From positions 62,001 to 126,000 of the forward strand of contig NZ_CP133016.1 in assembly GCF_030866745.1 (NCBI RefSeq): a stretch of DNA of 64,000 nt, read 5' to 3'. The position numbers and the translations under genes were made by a program. Shown here piece after piece: positions 53,941 to 61,326 of the stretch. Position 1 is the first letter of the stretch. Every line of letters starts with the position of its first letter. A model generated the notes under the pieces. It was not told the origin of the DNA and did no database searches. It saw only the letters and a program-made list of their open reading frames with translations. The stretch comes from Sphingomonas flavescens. Its GTDB lineage: Bacteria > Pseudomonadota > Alphaproteobacteria > Sphingomonadales > Sphingomonadaceae.

Positions 53941-55332
53941 CTAAGGCGCGCGAACGACTTTCCCGCCCTTGATCACCAGACGCACCTGTCGCACGGCTTT
54001 GACGTCCAAGGTCGGATCGCCATCGACGGCGACAAGATCAGCAAGCAGGCCCGGCTTGATCGCGCCGCGGTCAGTCAAGTGCAGGATGCGTGCATTGCCG
54101 GCAGTCGCGGCGCTCAGGACCTGCGCGGCCGGCATCCCGGACGACTGCATCGCCTCCATCTCGCGCCAGTTCTCGCCGTGCGTGAAAACGCCGACGTCCC
54201 CGCCCATGCAGATCGGTACGCCAGCTTTGACGGCGAGCCGAAAGGCGCGCCGATTTTCCTGAACGCTTTCGGGTGCGGGTTCCTGGCCGTTCCAGTTTTG
54301 AAAGTAACGGGCGTAAGCTTCGGACGCGCCAAGGGTTGGGCAGAGTGCGACCTTCTTCGCTGCCATTTCCTTGAACACCGTTTCTGTGCCGCCGTACCCG
54401 TGTTCGATCGTATCTGCGCCGGCGCGGACCGCGCGCATCATGCCTTCCGCGGTGCTGGCGTGCACGGCGACCATCCGGCCGGCATCGTGCGCCGCGGCCA
54501 CCCCTGCGTCGAGCTCGGCCTGCGACAGGGTAGGGCGGCTCGGCTCGCCCTTGCCCCAATGGTAGTCGGCGTAGAATTTGATGAGGTCGGCGCCGGCCGC
54601 GATCTGGTCGCGAACCGCGCGGATCGTCTCTTCGACGCCGGCGACTTCCTGGGCCCCCTGCGGAATCGGCACGCCCGGCTCGTAGCCCTTCGGCCCGTAG
54701 GCGCCGCGGGCGACGATCGCCTTGGTCGCCACGAGCAGCCGCGGCCCCGGGACGATGCCCTTGTCGATCGCCTGGCGCAGGCCGACGTCCGCAAAGCCGG
54801 CCCCTTCAGTTCCAAGATCGCGCTCCGTGGTGAAGCCCGCGTCCAGGGTGCGTTCCGCCTGCACGACGGCGCGGGCGGTGCGCAGCGCGAGCGGCTCGTG
54901 AAGGACCTGATCGTCCCACAGGGTCTCGTTGTACGGGTGCAGGAAGAGATGCGAGTGACCCTCGATCATGCCGGGCAGCAAAGTGGCGTTGGGCAAGTCG
55001 ATGGTGCGGGCGCCGGCGGGTGCGGTGGGATTGGGGCCGGCGGCGGCTATGCGGTCGCCATCGACGAGTACCCTCCAGCCCAGGTGATTCGTGACGCCGT
55101 CGAAAACACGGGCGGGGCGGATCAGCAGGCTTTCGGCCGCAACGGGCGCCGAACATGCCAAAAGCGCGGCAATCGCGATGCCAAGGCGAGCAACGTGCTG
55201 ACCCAGCCGCGACCCTCGGCGCTCCGGTAACTTTCCTAAGGTCGCAAGAGTCACGGGGACAGGCGCATTTTTCGTGACCTTAAGAAGCCTGGCGTCGGCG
55301 CGAATGGGCAAAGCGGCAAGTTGCTGCATCAT
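53941..55332 (-). CDS. Exported amidohydrolase family protein
   Basis: This protein of about 463 residues is a metal-dependent hydrolase of the amidohydrolase superfamily. It shows the HxH pair in MIEGHSHLFLH, metal/active-site segments LIKFYADYHWGKG, VAVHAST and TIEHGYGG, and the catalytic aspartate region GGDVGVF. A signal-peptide-like stretch (HVARLGIAIAALLACSAPVAA) lies about 45-65 residues in. The true start may therefore be a downstream GTG (55254), or the ATG pair at 55332/55329 used here; neither has a good ribosome site. Related proteins act as imidazolonepropionase-like or prolidase-type enzymes. Substrate unknown. Confidence 0.82.
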   Translation of the reverse strand: MMQQLAALPIRADARLLKVTKNAPVPVTLATLGKLPERRGSRLGQHVARLGIAIAALLACSAPVAAESLLIRPARVFDGVTNHLGWRVLVDGDRIAAAGPNPTAPAGARTIDLPNATLLPGMIEGHSHLFLHPYNETLWDDQVLHEPLALRTARAVVQAERTLDAGFTTERDLGTEGAGFADVGLRQAIDKGIVPGPRLLVATKAIVARGAYGPKGYEPGVPIPQGAQEVAGVEETIRAVRDQIAAGADLIKFYADYHWGKGEPSRPTLSQAELDAGVAAAHDAGRMVAVHASTAEGMMRAVRAGADTIEHGYGGTETVFKEMAAKKVALCPTLGASEAYARYFQNWNGQEPAPESVQENRRAFRLAVKAGVPICMGGDVGVFTHGENWREMEAMQSSGMPAAQVLSAATAGNARILHLTDRGAIKPGLLADLVAVDGDPTLDVKAVRQVRLVIKGGKVVRAP

Positions 55333-55417
55333 CGGGCGAGTGGACCACAAAACAGGCCAGATAGGAAAGCCGCTTTTGCCGGTTTGAGGCGCGCGCGGCT
55401 TTCGCTACTCGGGCCGG

Positions 55418-55876
55418 ATGCGCGTTGCCCTCTTCGAACCTGAGATCGCCGGGAATGTCGGCGCGGTGCTGCGGCTGGGCGCGTGCATGGGCGTGGCGGT
55501 CGACCTGATTGAGCCGACGGGATTCGCCTGGGACGACCGGCGCGTCCGGCGGACGGCGATGGACTATATCGACCATGTCGAAGTGCTGCGGCACGCGAGT
55601 TTCGACGCGTTTCGCGAAACGGTTGGCGCCGGACGGCTGGTGCTGTTCACGACGAAGGCGCAGCAGTCGGCCTACGAGTTTGAATTTCGAGCAGACGATG
55701 TGCTGCTGTTCGGCAAGGAAAGCGCGGGTGTGCCACAGGCGGTTGCAGATACTTGCGATGCCCGCGTGCGCGTTCCCATGCGCGATGAGGTGCGGTCGCT
55801 GAACCTTGCGACCACAACGGCACTCGCTGTCGGCGAGGCGCTTCGCCAGACGGGGATGCTACCGTCTCGACGTTGA
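55418..55876 (+). CDS. trmL: tRNA (cytidine(34)-2'-O)-methyltransferase
   Basis: TrmL is a SPOUT-class enzyme that methylates the wobble ribose of certain leucine tRNAs. The 152-residue protein begins MRVALFEPEIAGNVGAVLRLGAC, carries LFGKESAGVP in the knot and ends with SLNLATTTALAVGEALRQ. These are the three SPOUT motifs of the TrmL/CspR group. It lies just upstream of the GbsR-like promoter. Confidence 0.94.
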   Translation: MRVALFEPEIAGNVGAVLRLGACMGVAVDLIEPTGFAWDDRRVRRTAMDYIDHVEVLRHASFDAFRETVGAGRLVLFTTKAQQSAYEFEFRADDVLLFGKESAGVPQAVADTCDARVRVPMRDEVRSLNLATTTALAVGEALRQTGMLPSRR

Positions 55877-55904
55877 CATCGTACATTTCTGAAATTACAG
55901 AAAT
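55873..55904 (+). promoter_or_regulatory. Promoter and operator of the GbsR-like gene
   Basis: TTGACA (55873-55878) is a consensus -35 followed after 17 bases by a weak -10, TACAGA (55896-55901). The inverted repeat ATTTCTG-N6-CAGAAAT (55885-55904) lies across the -35/-10 spacer and the -10. The start codon is only six bases beyond the repeat and has no Shine-Dalgarno sequence, so the mRNA may be leaderless. The same inverted repeat recurs at 56501-56520. Confidence 0.78.
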
Positions 55905-55909
55905 TACAA

Positions 55910-56461
55910 ATGAGCGGATTGATCGAGATTCCCGAAGCCGAGGCCTTCATCCTCCATTGGGGGCAGATGGGGACCAATTGGGGCGTCAACCGCTCGGTCG
56001 CCCAAATCCATGCTTTGCTGTATCTGTCCGACCGGCCGCTGAACGCGGAAGACATCAGCGAAACCCTGAAACTCGCCCGGTCCAATGTATCGACCGCGCT
56101 GAAGGAACTGCAGTCGTACAGCATCGTGCGGCGACAGCATGTCAGCGGCGACCGACGCGACCATTTCGTGGCGGAGACCGACTTGTGGGAACTGCTGATG
56201 CGAATCAGCGCGGAGCGAAAGCGGCGGGAAATCGATCCTACCATCGATCTGCTCGCACGATTGAAGGAAAGCATCGCCGACCGAAAGGATGTGCCGGCCC
56301 ACGTCCGCGAGCGGATCGGGCGCATGCACGAATTCATCAGCACGCTGACCAATTGGTACGACCAGGTTCGCAGGCTGCCCAAGCCCACGCTCATCACGTT
56401 GATGAAGCTGGGATCCAAGGTCGCTGCCCTCATTCCGGGCTCCAAACGCAAATCTGACTGA
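55910..56461 (+). CDS. GbsR/MarR-type transcriptional regulator
   Basis: This 183-residue winged-helix regulator of the GbsR family (MarR superfamily) has MGTNWGVNRSVAQIHALLYLSDRPLNAEDI and the recognition segment LARSNVSTALKELQSYSIVRR, followed by a wing (GDRRDHFVA). The C-terminal 90 residues are helical and may bind the ligand or dimerise. It lies ahead of the five-gene operon and probably controls it and itself, because the same inverted repeat occurs in both promoters. The inducer is unknown; glycine-betaine-related regulators belong to this family, but the target genes here are not betaine genes. Confidence 0.9.
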   Translation: MSGLIEIPEAEAFILHWGQMGTNWGVNRSVAQIHALLYLSDRPLNAEDISETLKLARSNVSTALKELQSYSIVRRQHVSGDRRDHFVAETDLWELLMRISAERKRREIDPTIDLLARLKESIADRKDVPAHVRERIGRMHEFISTLTNWYDQVRRLPKPTLITLMKLGSKVAALIPGSKRKSD

Positions 56462-56500
56462 AGGGAGAAGTGAACGCAACGATCCGAACCACGCCTATCT

Positions 56501-56520
56501 ATTTCTGTATTTTCAGAAAT
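56501..56520 (+). promoter_or_regulatory. Second ATTTCTG-N6-CAGAAAT operator
   Basis: The inverted repeat ATTTCTG (56501-56507) TATTTT CAGAAAT (56514-56520) has both arms identical to the one in the regulator promoter (55885-55904). It lies 20 bp before the ATG of the first gene of the five-gene operon, with AGGAGG in between. Two copies 616 bp apart, each beside a start codon, argue for a dedicated regulator site. Confidence 0.82.
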
Positions 56521-56540
56521 TCCGGTAACAGGAGGACTTC

Positions 56541-56918
56541 ATGACCGAACTGGCTTATACACTCTATCTCGCAATCTCGCTCGGAATGACCGTCTGGGTC
56601 GCGCACACTCTGTCCACCAATGGCGAAGTCTTTTTGGTCCAGTGTTTCGGCCACAATGCGCAGGTGGCACGATCGACCAATCATTTGCTGGTGGTCGGCT
56701 TCTACCTGGTCAACATTGGCTTCATCACCCTGACACTCAGCAACGGCAGCGAGCCGGAGACCTGGCCACAGATGATCCGCTTCCTCAGCGGTAAGGTCGG
56801 GCTAGCGGTGATCGTGCTCGGCGGCATGCATTTCTTCAACATGCACGCCATCGCGAGGTTCGGCCGCAAAGTATCTGACTGGCTCGTCGAAGGTCAGTCA
56901 TATCGGGCCGCGGCTTAG
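56541..56918 (+). CDS. Hypothetical three-helix membrane protein (125 aa)
   Basis: This integral membrane protein has about three hydrophobic segments (residues 2-22, 48-70 and 84-104). Histidines sit near membrane boundaries (WVAHTL, FGHN, NHLL, MHFFNMHAI), which could bind a metal or heme. AGGAGG precedes the ATG. It is the first gene of the regulated operon, and a DUF2269-like membrane protein follows 27 bp later. I do not recognise a characterised family. Confidence 0.75.
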   Translation: MTELAYTLYLAISLGMTVWVAHTLSTNGEVFLVQCFGHNAQVARSTNHLLVVGFYLVNIGFITLTLSNGSEPETWPQMIRFLSGKVGLAVIVLGGMHFFNMHAIARFGRKVSDWLVEGQSYRAAA

Positions 56919-56945
56919 CGGTTTCTGCGGAAGGAAGGCGGAGCC

Positions 56946-57416
56946 ATGGACCCGTATTCAATCGTCAAGACGGTCCACATTCTGAGTGCCAACATATTGT
57001 TCGGTACGGGCATCGGTACCGCCTTCTTCTTCTGGCGCGCTCATCGGGCGGGGAACGAGACCGGCCGATTGTTCGCGGCCAAAACGACGGTGCTGGCCGA
57101 CCTGCTGTTCACCACGCCGGCAGTTATCGTGCAGCCACTCAGTGGCGCGTGGATGATCTGGCGAGCCGGACTCCAGTGGAATGACTTGTGGCTGACGACG
57201 ACTTACGCGCTCTACCTGTTGGCTGCACTCTGCTGGCTCCCGGTCGTCGCAATCCAACTCCATCTGAAAGGGATGCTCGAGCGTGAAGCTGCCGGACATG
57301 GGCTGGACCGGACGCGCTATGAGCGACTTTTTCGAATTTGGTTCATGCTCGGCTGGCCCGCATTCGGCGGGCTTGTGATCGTCTATTTCCTCATGGTCAT
57401 GAGGCCAAGCTGGTGA
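56946..57416 (+). CDS. DUF2269-like integral membrane protein
   Basis: This 156-residue protein has four helices and the DUF2269-like N-terminal motif IVKTVHILSANILFGTGIGTAFF. The histidine in the first helix and the basic loop RAHRAGNETGRLF are typical of that family. The biochemical role of DUF2269 is unknown. The ATG has GGAAGG upstream. Its last four bases overlap the GTG of the oxidoreductase gene. Confidence 0.8.
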   Translation: MDPYSIVKTVHILSANILFGTGIGTAFFFWRAHRAGNETGRLFAAKTTVLADLLFTTPAVIVQPLSGAWMIWRAGLQWNDLWLTTTYALYLLAALCWLPVVAIQLHLKGMLEREAAGHGLDRTRYERLFRIWFMLGWPAFGGLVIVYFLMVMRPSW

Positions 57417-58525
57417 CACGCGTCCTGATCCTCGGCGGCTACGGAAATTTTGGAAGCCACATCGCGCGTTCCTTGGCGCCGAACCCAAACGTCCAATTGG
57501 TGGTTGCCGGACGATCCTTGCAGCGCGCGGCGTCATTTGCCGCCTCACTTGGGGCCGCCAATCCCGCAGAAGCGTATGCGATTGATGTGCGCAGGGATTT
57601 CGGCCGGCGCTTGCGAGAAATTGCGCCGGGCATGGTCATCCATACCGTAGGGCCGTTTCAGGGTCAGGACTATGCCGTGGCCCAAACCTGCATCGATAAT
57701 GGCGTCCATTATGTCGATCTTGCCGACGGCCGTGCATTCGTCGCGGGGATTGATGCGCTAGATGTGCCCGCCCGCGAAGCCGACGTTCTGGTTGTGGCAG
57801 GGGCGAGTTCGGTTCCGTGCCTTACGGCTGCGATCATTGACGAAGCATCCTCAAGGTTCGCCGCGATCGAGTCGGTCGATTATGGGATCAGCGCTGCCCA
57901 GCAGACCAACCGCGGTCTGGCGACCGCCGCAGCGGTGTTGAGCTATGTCGGCCAGCCGTTCGCGACGCTGCGTGGCGGCGCGAGCACGGTTGTCTACGGC
58001 TGGCAGGATCTTCATGGTGAGCGTTACCTCGAGCTGGGCCTGCGGCTGTTCGGCAATTGCGACATTCCCGACCTCGAACTTTTCCCGAAGCGCTATCCCT
58101 CTCTTCGCGATATTCGCTTTTGCGCGGGACATGAGATCAAGCTGCTCCACCTCGGTACCTGGATCCTAAGTTGGGGTGTCCGGCTAGGCGTCTTGCCGCC
58201 GCTAGGCCGGTATTCGAGCCGGCTGCTGAAATGGTCGTTCCTGTTCGATCCTCTCGGGTCGAGTCGGAGCGGCTTCCACATGGCGTTGGGCGGGAAAGGC
58301 CGCGGCGGTCGCGATCGAACCGAGCGTTTCTTCATCATCGCGCGCCAGGGGCATGGCCCGTACATCCCCTGTACGCCGGCGATCATCCTCGCCGAACGCC
58401 TGGCGAACGGCCAGCTGACCGAACGCGGAGCGCGGCCATGCCTCGACCTGATTGGGCTCGACGAATTTCTCGGCGCCATCGATCATCTCGACATTAGCAT
58501 CATTCGCGAGGTGCCCGATGACTGA
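57413..58525 (+). CDS. Saccharopine-dehydrogenase-like NAD(P) oxidoreductase
   Basis: This 370-residue protein has an N-terminal Rossmann fold with GGYGNFGSHIA (residues 8-18) and the second motif HTVGPFQGQDYAVAQTCIDNGVHYVDL, characteristic of saccharopine-dehydrogenase-like proteins. The C-terminal half is diverged and contains one or two hydrophobic stretches, suggesting membrane association and a lipid-like substrate. It starts at a GTG overlapping the preceding stop and overlaps the next start by 8 bp. It does not look like a lysine-pathway enzyme. Confidence 0.87.
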   Translation: MTRVLILGGYGNFGSHIARSLAPNPNVQLVVAGRSLQRAASFAASLGAANPAEAYAIDVRRDFGRRLREIAPGMVIHTVGPFQGQDYAVAQTCIDNGVHYVDLADGRAFVAGIDALDVPAREADVLVVAGASSVPCLTAAIIDEASSRFAAIESVDYGISAAQQTNRGLATAAAVLSYVGQPFATLRGGASTVVYGWQDLHGERYLELGLRLFGNCDIPDLELFPKRYPSLRDIRFCAGHEIKLLHLGTWILSWGVRLGVLPPLGRYSSRLLKWSFLFDPLGSSRSGFHMALGGKGRGGRDRTERFFIIARQGHGPYIPCTPAIILAERLANGQLTERGARPCLDLIGLDEFLGAIDHLDISIIREVPDD

Positions 58526-58958
58526 GGCCTTCAGCTACCGCGACGACCCCAAGGTCCCCGACTTTCCGGATGATAGGCCACTATTCGTGTTCGACGGCTA
58601 TTGCGTGCTGTGTTCGACCGGCGTGTCCTGGCTCATGAAGTATGGCGGTGACTGCGTGCGATATGCCTCGGCGCAATCGCCGCTCGGCGCGGCGCTATTC
58701 GATCACTATCGGGTCGATCCCGACAAGACGTATTTGCTGATCGCCGATGGAAATGCTTCGGGAGAGTCGACCGGATATCTGCGGCTGTGCCGGCTACTCG
58801 GCGGGTTCTGGAAGCTCTTCCTCGTGTTCGGACTGATACCCAGGCCGCTCCGCGACTGGGCCTATCGGGTCGTCGCGCGCAACCGGTACGGCTGGTTCGG
58901 TAAGGTCGAGCAATGCGCGCTGCTGTCTGCGGAGCAGAGAGCGCGGATGCTCGGATGA
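58518..58958 (+). CDS. DCC-family thiol-disulfide oxidoreductase-like protein (DUF393)
   Basis: This 146-residue protein has the DUF393/DCC hallmark FVFDGYCVLC, placing a C29-x-x-C32 pair at the N terminus of a thioredoxin-like fold. Further motifs are LGAALFDHY, GYLRLCRLLGGFW and the basic C-terminal YRVVARNRYGWFG. The pair may shuttle electrons or bind metal. Its ends overlap both neighbours by 4-8 bp, so it is produced together with the oxidoreductase and the DUF4166 protein. Confidence 0.9.
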   Translation: MTEAFSYRDDPKVPDFPDDRPLFVFDGYCVLCSTGVSWLMKYGGDCVRYASAQSPLGAALFDHYRVDPDKTYLLIADGNASGESTGYLRLCRLLGGFWKLFLVFGLIPRPLRDWAYRVVARNRYGWFGKVEQCALLSAEQRARMLG

Positions 58959-59506
58959 CCCTGGCGCCGGTATCGCTCTACGAGCGCTTGTTGGGCGACC
59001 GTTTTTCATCCCTGCCGCGCGCGGTGACATCCATGCACGCGATCGACGATGAACGCGTTGCGGTCGGCGACGGCTTTGTCGTGACCAATGGTGGTCTGTC
59101 CGGCTCGCTAATCCGCAAGGTGATGAAGCTCCCGCCAGCGGGGCACTATCAGCTTGAGGTTCGGTTTTTCGTGCGGGACGGAATGGAGATTTGGACGCGC
59201 CGTTTTGGCGACTTTCGTTTTACCAGCCGATTGTCCGCGGTGGATGGAAAGCTCGCCGAGCGCTTCGGCCCGTTGCGGCTCAGATTTGATCTCTCGCCGG
59301 ACGCGAACGGTCTCCGCATGGCGCTTGCGAGTTGGGACGTGTTGGGCCTTCCGATGCCGGAATTTCTCGCGCCGCGGATCGCCGCAGGGGAATGGGCGGA
59401 GGACGATTGGTTTTGTTTCGAGGTCTGCGCGGCGTTGCCGCTGGTCGGGCCTGTTATCCGCTACTCCGGTCGGCTTACGCTGCAACCAGTTGGAGGTCGG
59501 GCATAA
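58955..59506 (+). CDS. DUF4166-like protein
   Basis: This 183-residue protein has LYERLLGDRFSSLPRAV near its N terminus and RRFGDFRFTSRLS, GPLRLRFDLSPDANGLRM and LPLVGPVIRYSGRL, matching DUF4166 proteins. In other bacteria these are often fused to or encoded beside saccharopine-dehydrogenase-like enzymes, as here. Predicted to be a soluble beta-rich lipocalin-like fold. The start overlaps the DCC stop (ATGA). A bidirectional terminator follows. Confidence 0.85.
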   Translation: MTLAPVSLYERLLGDRFSSLPRAVTSMHAIDDERVAVGDGFVVTNGGLSGSLIRKVMKLPPAGHYQLEVRFFVRDGMEIWTRRFGDFRFTSRLSAVDGKLAERFGPLRLRFDLSPDANGLRMALASWDVLGLPMPEFLAPRIAAGEWAEDDWFCFEVCAALPLVGPVIRYSGRLTLQPVGGRA

Positions 59507-59511
59507 GAAAA

Positions 59512-59540
59512 AGGGCGGCTGGGGATGTCCCAACCGCCCT
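59512..59540. terminator. Bidirectional intrinsic terminator
   Basis: AGGGCGG (59512-59518) pairs with CCGCCCT (59534-59540), with an inner TGGG/CCCA pairing. On the minus strand it is followed by TTTTTCTT, a strong stop for rplM-rpsI. On the plus strand a weaker CGATCTTT ends the regulated operon. Confidence 0.88.
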
Positions 59541-59563
59541 CGATCTTTGCTTGCCTGAACGCC

Positions 59564-60100
59564 TTAGCGCTTCGAGAACTGGAAGCTGCGGCGGGCCTTG
59601 GCGCGGCCGTACTTCTTGCGCTCGACGGCGCGGCTGTCGCGGGTCAGGAACCCGGCCTGCTTGACGGTCGTGCGCAGCGCCGGTTCGTAGCGGGTCAGCG
59701 CCTGGGCGATGCCGTGCAGCACCGCGCCGGCCTGACCCGAGAGGCCGCCGCCGACGACGGTCGCGACGACGTCATACTGGCCTTCGCGGTCGGTGACGCC
59801 GAACGGCTGGTTGATGACCAGGCGCAGCGTCGGACGCGCGAAGTAGACTTCCTGCTCGCGGCCGTTGACCACGATCTTGCCGGTGCCCGGCTTGAGCCAA
59901 ACGCGCGCAATGGCGTCCTTGCGGCGGCCGGTCGCATAAGCGCGGCCCTGCTTGTCGAGCTGCTGCTCGCGCAAGGGGGCAGCTTCCTGCGCCGGAGCCT
60001 GCGGCGCGGCAGCTTCAGCAGCCGGAGCGTCGGCAGCGGGCGCCGCCGGGGCCGGGGTGGCGCCGAGCTGATCGGCGATCGATTCACGAGTGTCGGACAT
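59564..60100 (-). CDS. rpsI: 30S ribosomal protein S9
   Basis: This is a 178-residue S9. The C-terminal 130 residues are canonical ([39 protein letters not shown], ending [17 protein letters not shown]). An N-terminal extension of about 48 residues is Ala/Pro/Glu-rich and disordered. Such extensions are frequent in sphingomonads. The stop of rplM and the ATG of rpsI share one base, so the two are coupled. Confidence 0.97.
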   Translation of the reverse strand: MSDTRESIADQLGATPAPAAPAADAPAAEAAAPQAPAQEAAPLREQQLDKQGRAYATGRRKDAIARVWLKPGTGKIVVNGREQEVYFARPTLRLVINQPFGVTDREGQYDVVATVVGGGLSGQAGAVLHGIAQALTRYEPALRTTVKQAGFLTRDSRAVERKKYGRAKARRSFQFSKR

Positions 60101-60579
60101 TATGCGCCCACCTTGTTCTTGCGGCTCATCGACCCGACGTCGAGAACCTGCGGATCCTGGCCGCCGTGCGGATGCTCGGTGCCGTTGTAGAGATGCAATG
60201 CGCGCATCTGGTCGCGGCCAAGAGGACCGCGCGGGATCATGCGCTCGACGGCTTTTTCCAGCACGCGCTCGGGGAAGCGGCCTTCAAGCACCTTGGCGGC
60301 GGTGATTTCCTTGATGCCGCCGGCATAGCCGGTGTGCTTGTAATAGACCTTCTGCTGGGCCTTGCGGCCGGTGAAGCGGACCTTGTCAGCATTGATGATG
60401 ACGACATGGTCGCCGCAATCGACGTGCGGCGTAAAGCTCGGCTTATGCTTGCCGCGCAGGATGTTCGCGACGATCGTCGCCAGGCGGCCGACGACCAGCC
60501 CCTCGGCATCGATCAGATGCCACTTCTTGTCGACCTCGGCCGGCTTGGCCGACTTGGTCGTCTTCATCAGCGCCTTCAT
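60100..60579 (-). CDS. rplM: 50S ribosomal protein L13
   Basis: This is a 159-residue L13 with the conserved [52 protein letters not shown] and [24 protein letters not shown] segments. The start [25 protein letters not shown] is the form usual in alphaproteobacteria. GAGG lies nine bases before the ATG. It is the first gene of the rplM-rpsI operon, driven by the promoter at 60638-60666. Confidence 0.97.
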   Translation of the reverse strand: MKALMKTTKSAKPAEVDKKWHLIDAEGLVVGRLATIVANILRGKHKPSFTPHVDCGDHVVIINADKVRFTGRKAQQKVYYKHTGYAGGIKEITAAKVLEGRFPERVLEKAVERMIPRGPLGRDQMRALHLYNGTEHPHGGQDPQVLDVGSMSRKNKVGA

Positions 60580-60637
60580 GGCTGAAAACCTCTTCGAAAC
60601 GAGAAAAGCGGCCCATCGGAGGAGCCGCCGTGCGGCG

Positions 60638-60666
60638 CTAATCGCGGCGAGGGGCCAGAAAGTCAA
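60638..60666 (-). promoter_or_regulatory. Sigma70-type promoter of rplM-rpsI
   Basis: On the minus strand TTGACT (60666-60661), preceded by C, is followed after 17 bases by GATTAG (60643-60638). This is a good -35 and an acceptable -10 for the housekeeping sigma factor. The leader carries a GC hairpin (GCGGC with GCCGC) before the rplM ribosome site, a plausible place for autoregulation. Confidence 0.65.
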
Positions 60667-60733
60667 GCAAATCCGGCACTTTCGGGACGGGTAAAATAAT
60701 ACCCTACGCGTTCGAACCGGTAGCGGAACGACG

Positions 60734-60759
60734 GGAACGGGAGCCGGCCGATTTTTGTT
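60734..60759 (+). promoter_or_regulatory. EcfG-type general-stress promoter
   Basis: GGAAC (60734-60738), a 17-base spacer and TGTT (60756-60759) match the alphaproteobacterial EcfG consensus GGAAC-N16/17-CGTT except at one base of the -10. It lies 30 bp before the micropeptide start, a normal distance. Confidence 0.65.
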
Positions 60760-60788
60760 TCATGAGCAACACCAACAGGAGATTTGCC

Positions 60789-60854
60789 ATGTACATCGGT
60801 CTTGGCGGTATTTTGCTTCTGATCCTTATCTTGTGGCTGCTCGGGGTAATCTAA
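60789..60854 (+). CDS. 21-residue membrane micropeptide, lmo0937-like
   Basis: AGGAG lies eight bases before this ATG. The 21-residue peptide (MYIGLGGILLLILILWLLGV plus Ile) is a single hydrophobic helix ending in the WLLGV pattern I associate with lmo0937/DUF5670-type membrane peptides. The EcfG-like promoter upstream suggests stress induction. It is convergent with a response regulator, 7 bp apart. It is short enough to be missed by automatic calling. Confidence 0.7.
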   Translation: MYIGLGGILLLILILWLLGVI

Positions 60855-60861
60855 GCCGGCG

Positions 60862-61308
60862 TCAATTAATGCCTTGCGCGCAGGAAATCTGCGCGATCAG
60901 CGAAAGCAGCGCCGCGGGTTCGAATGGCTTTTCGATCCGCGGCGCATGTTTAAGCCGCTCGGGAACGGACGGGCTGCGATAGCCGGTGGCAATGACGTAC
61001 GCGCGGCCGGCCGCGGCCAGGCGATCCGCAATGCAGATAGCGCTTTGTCCATGCAGATTAAGGTCGAGGACGGCGCAATCGAACTCCGCCTGATCGACGA
61101 CACGCTCCGCTGCTTCGACTGAAGACACTGGGCCCACGACCTCGGCACCCGCCTGCTTCAACAAGCGATATACGTCGTTCGCGATGTAAAACTCATCCTC
61201 GACGACGAGAATCCGCTTGCCGCGGAGATGCGGCTGGTCGTCGGCTTGCAGGCTTTCAACGATCACTGCGGCTCCATCGCCTTCGTCGCGCGTTGCGGTC
61301 GATAACAT
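60862..61308 (-). CDS. Single-domain response regulator
   Basis: This 148-residue protein has a receiver domain from about residue 30: KRILVVEDEFYIANDVYRLL with the acidic pair, phospho-acceptor D82 in AVLDLNLHG, ATGYRS and EKPFEP. An N-terminal extension of about 30 residues is disordered. There is no output domain. It is divergent from the Crp/Fnr gene (18 bp between starts), so both share a compact control region. Likely partner of an HWE-type kinase, possibly the damaged one downstream. Confidence 0.87.
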   Translation of the reverse strand: MLSTATRDEGDGAAVIVESLQADDQPHLRGKRILVVEDEFYIANDVYRLLKQAGAEVVGPVSSVEAAERVVDQAEFDCAVLDLNLHGQSAICIADRLAAAGRAYVIATGYRSPSVPERLKHAPRIEKPFEPAALLSLIAQISCAQGIN

Positions 61309-61326
61309 AGGTGAGAGTGACTCGCG

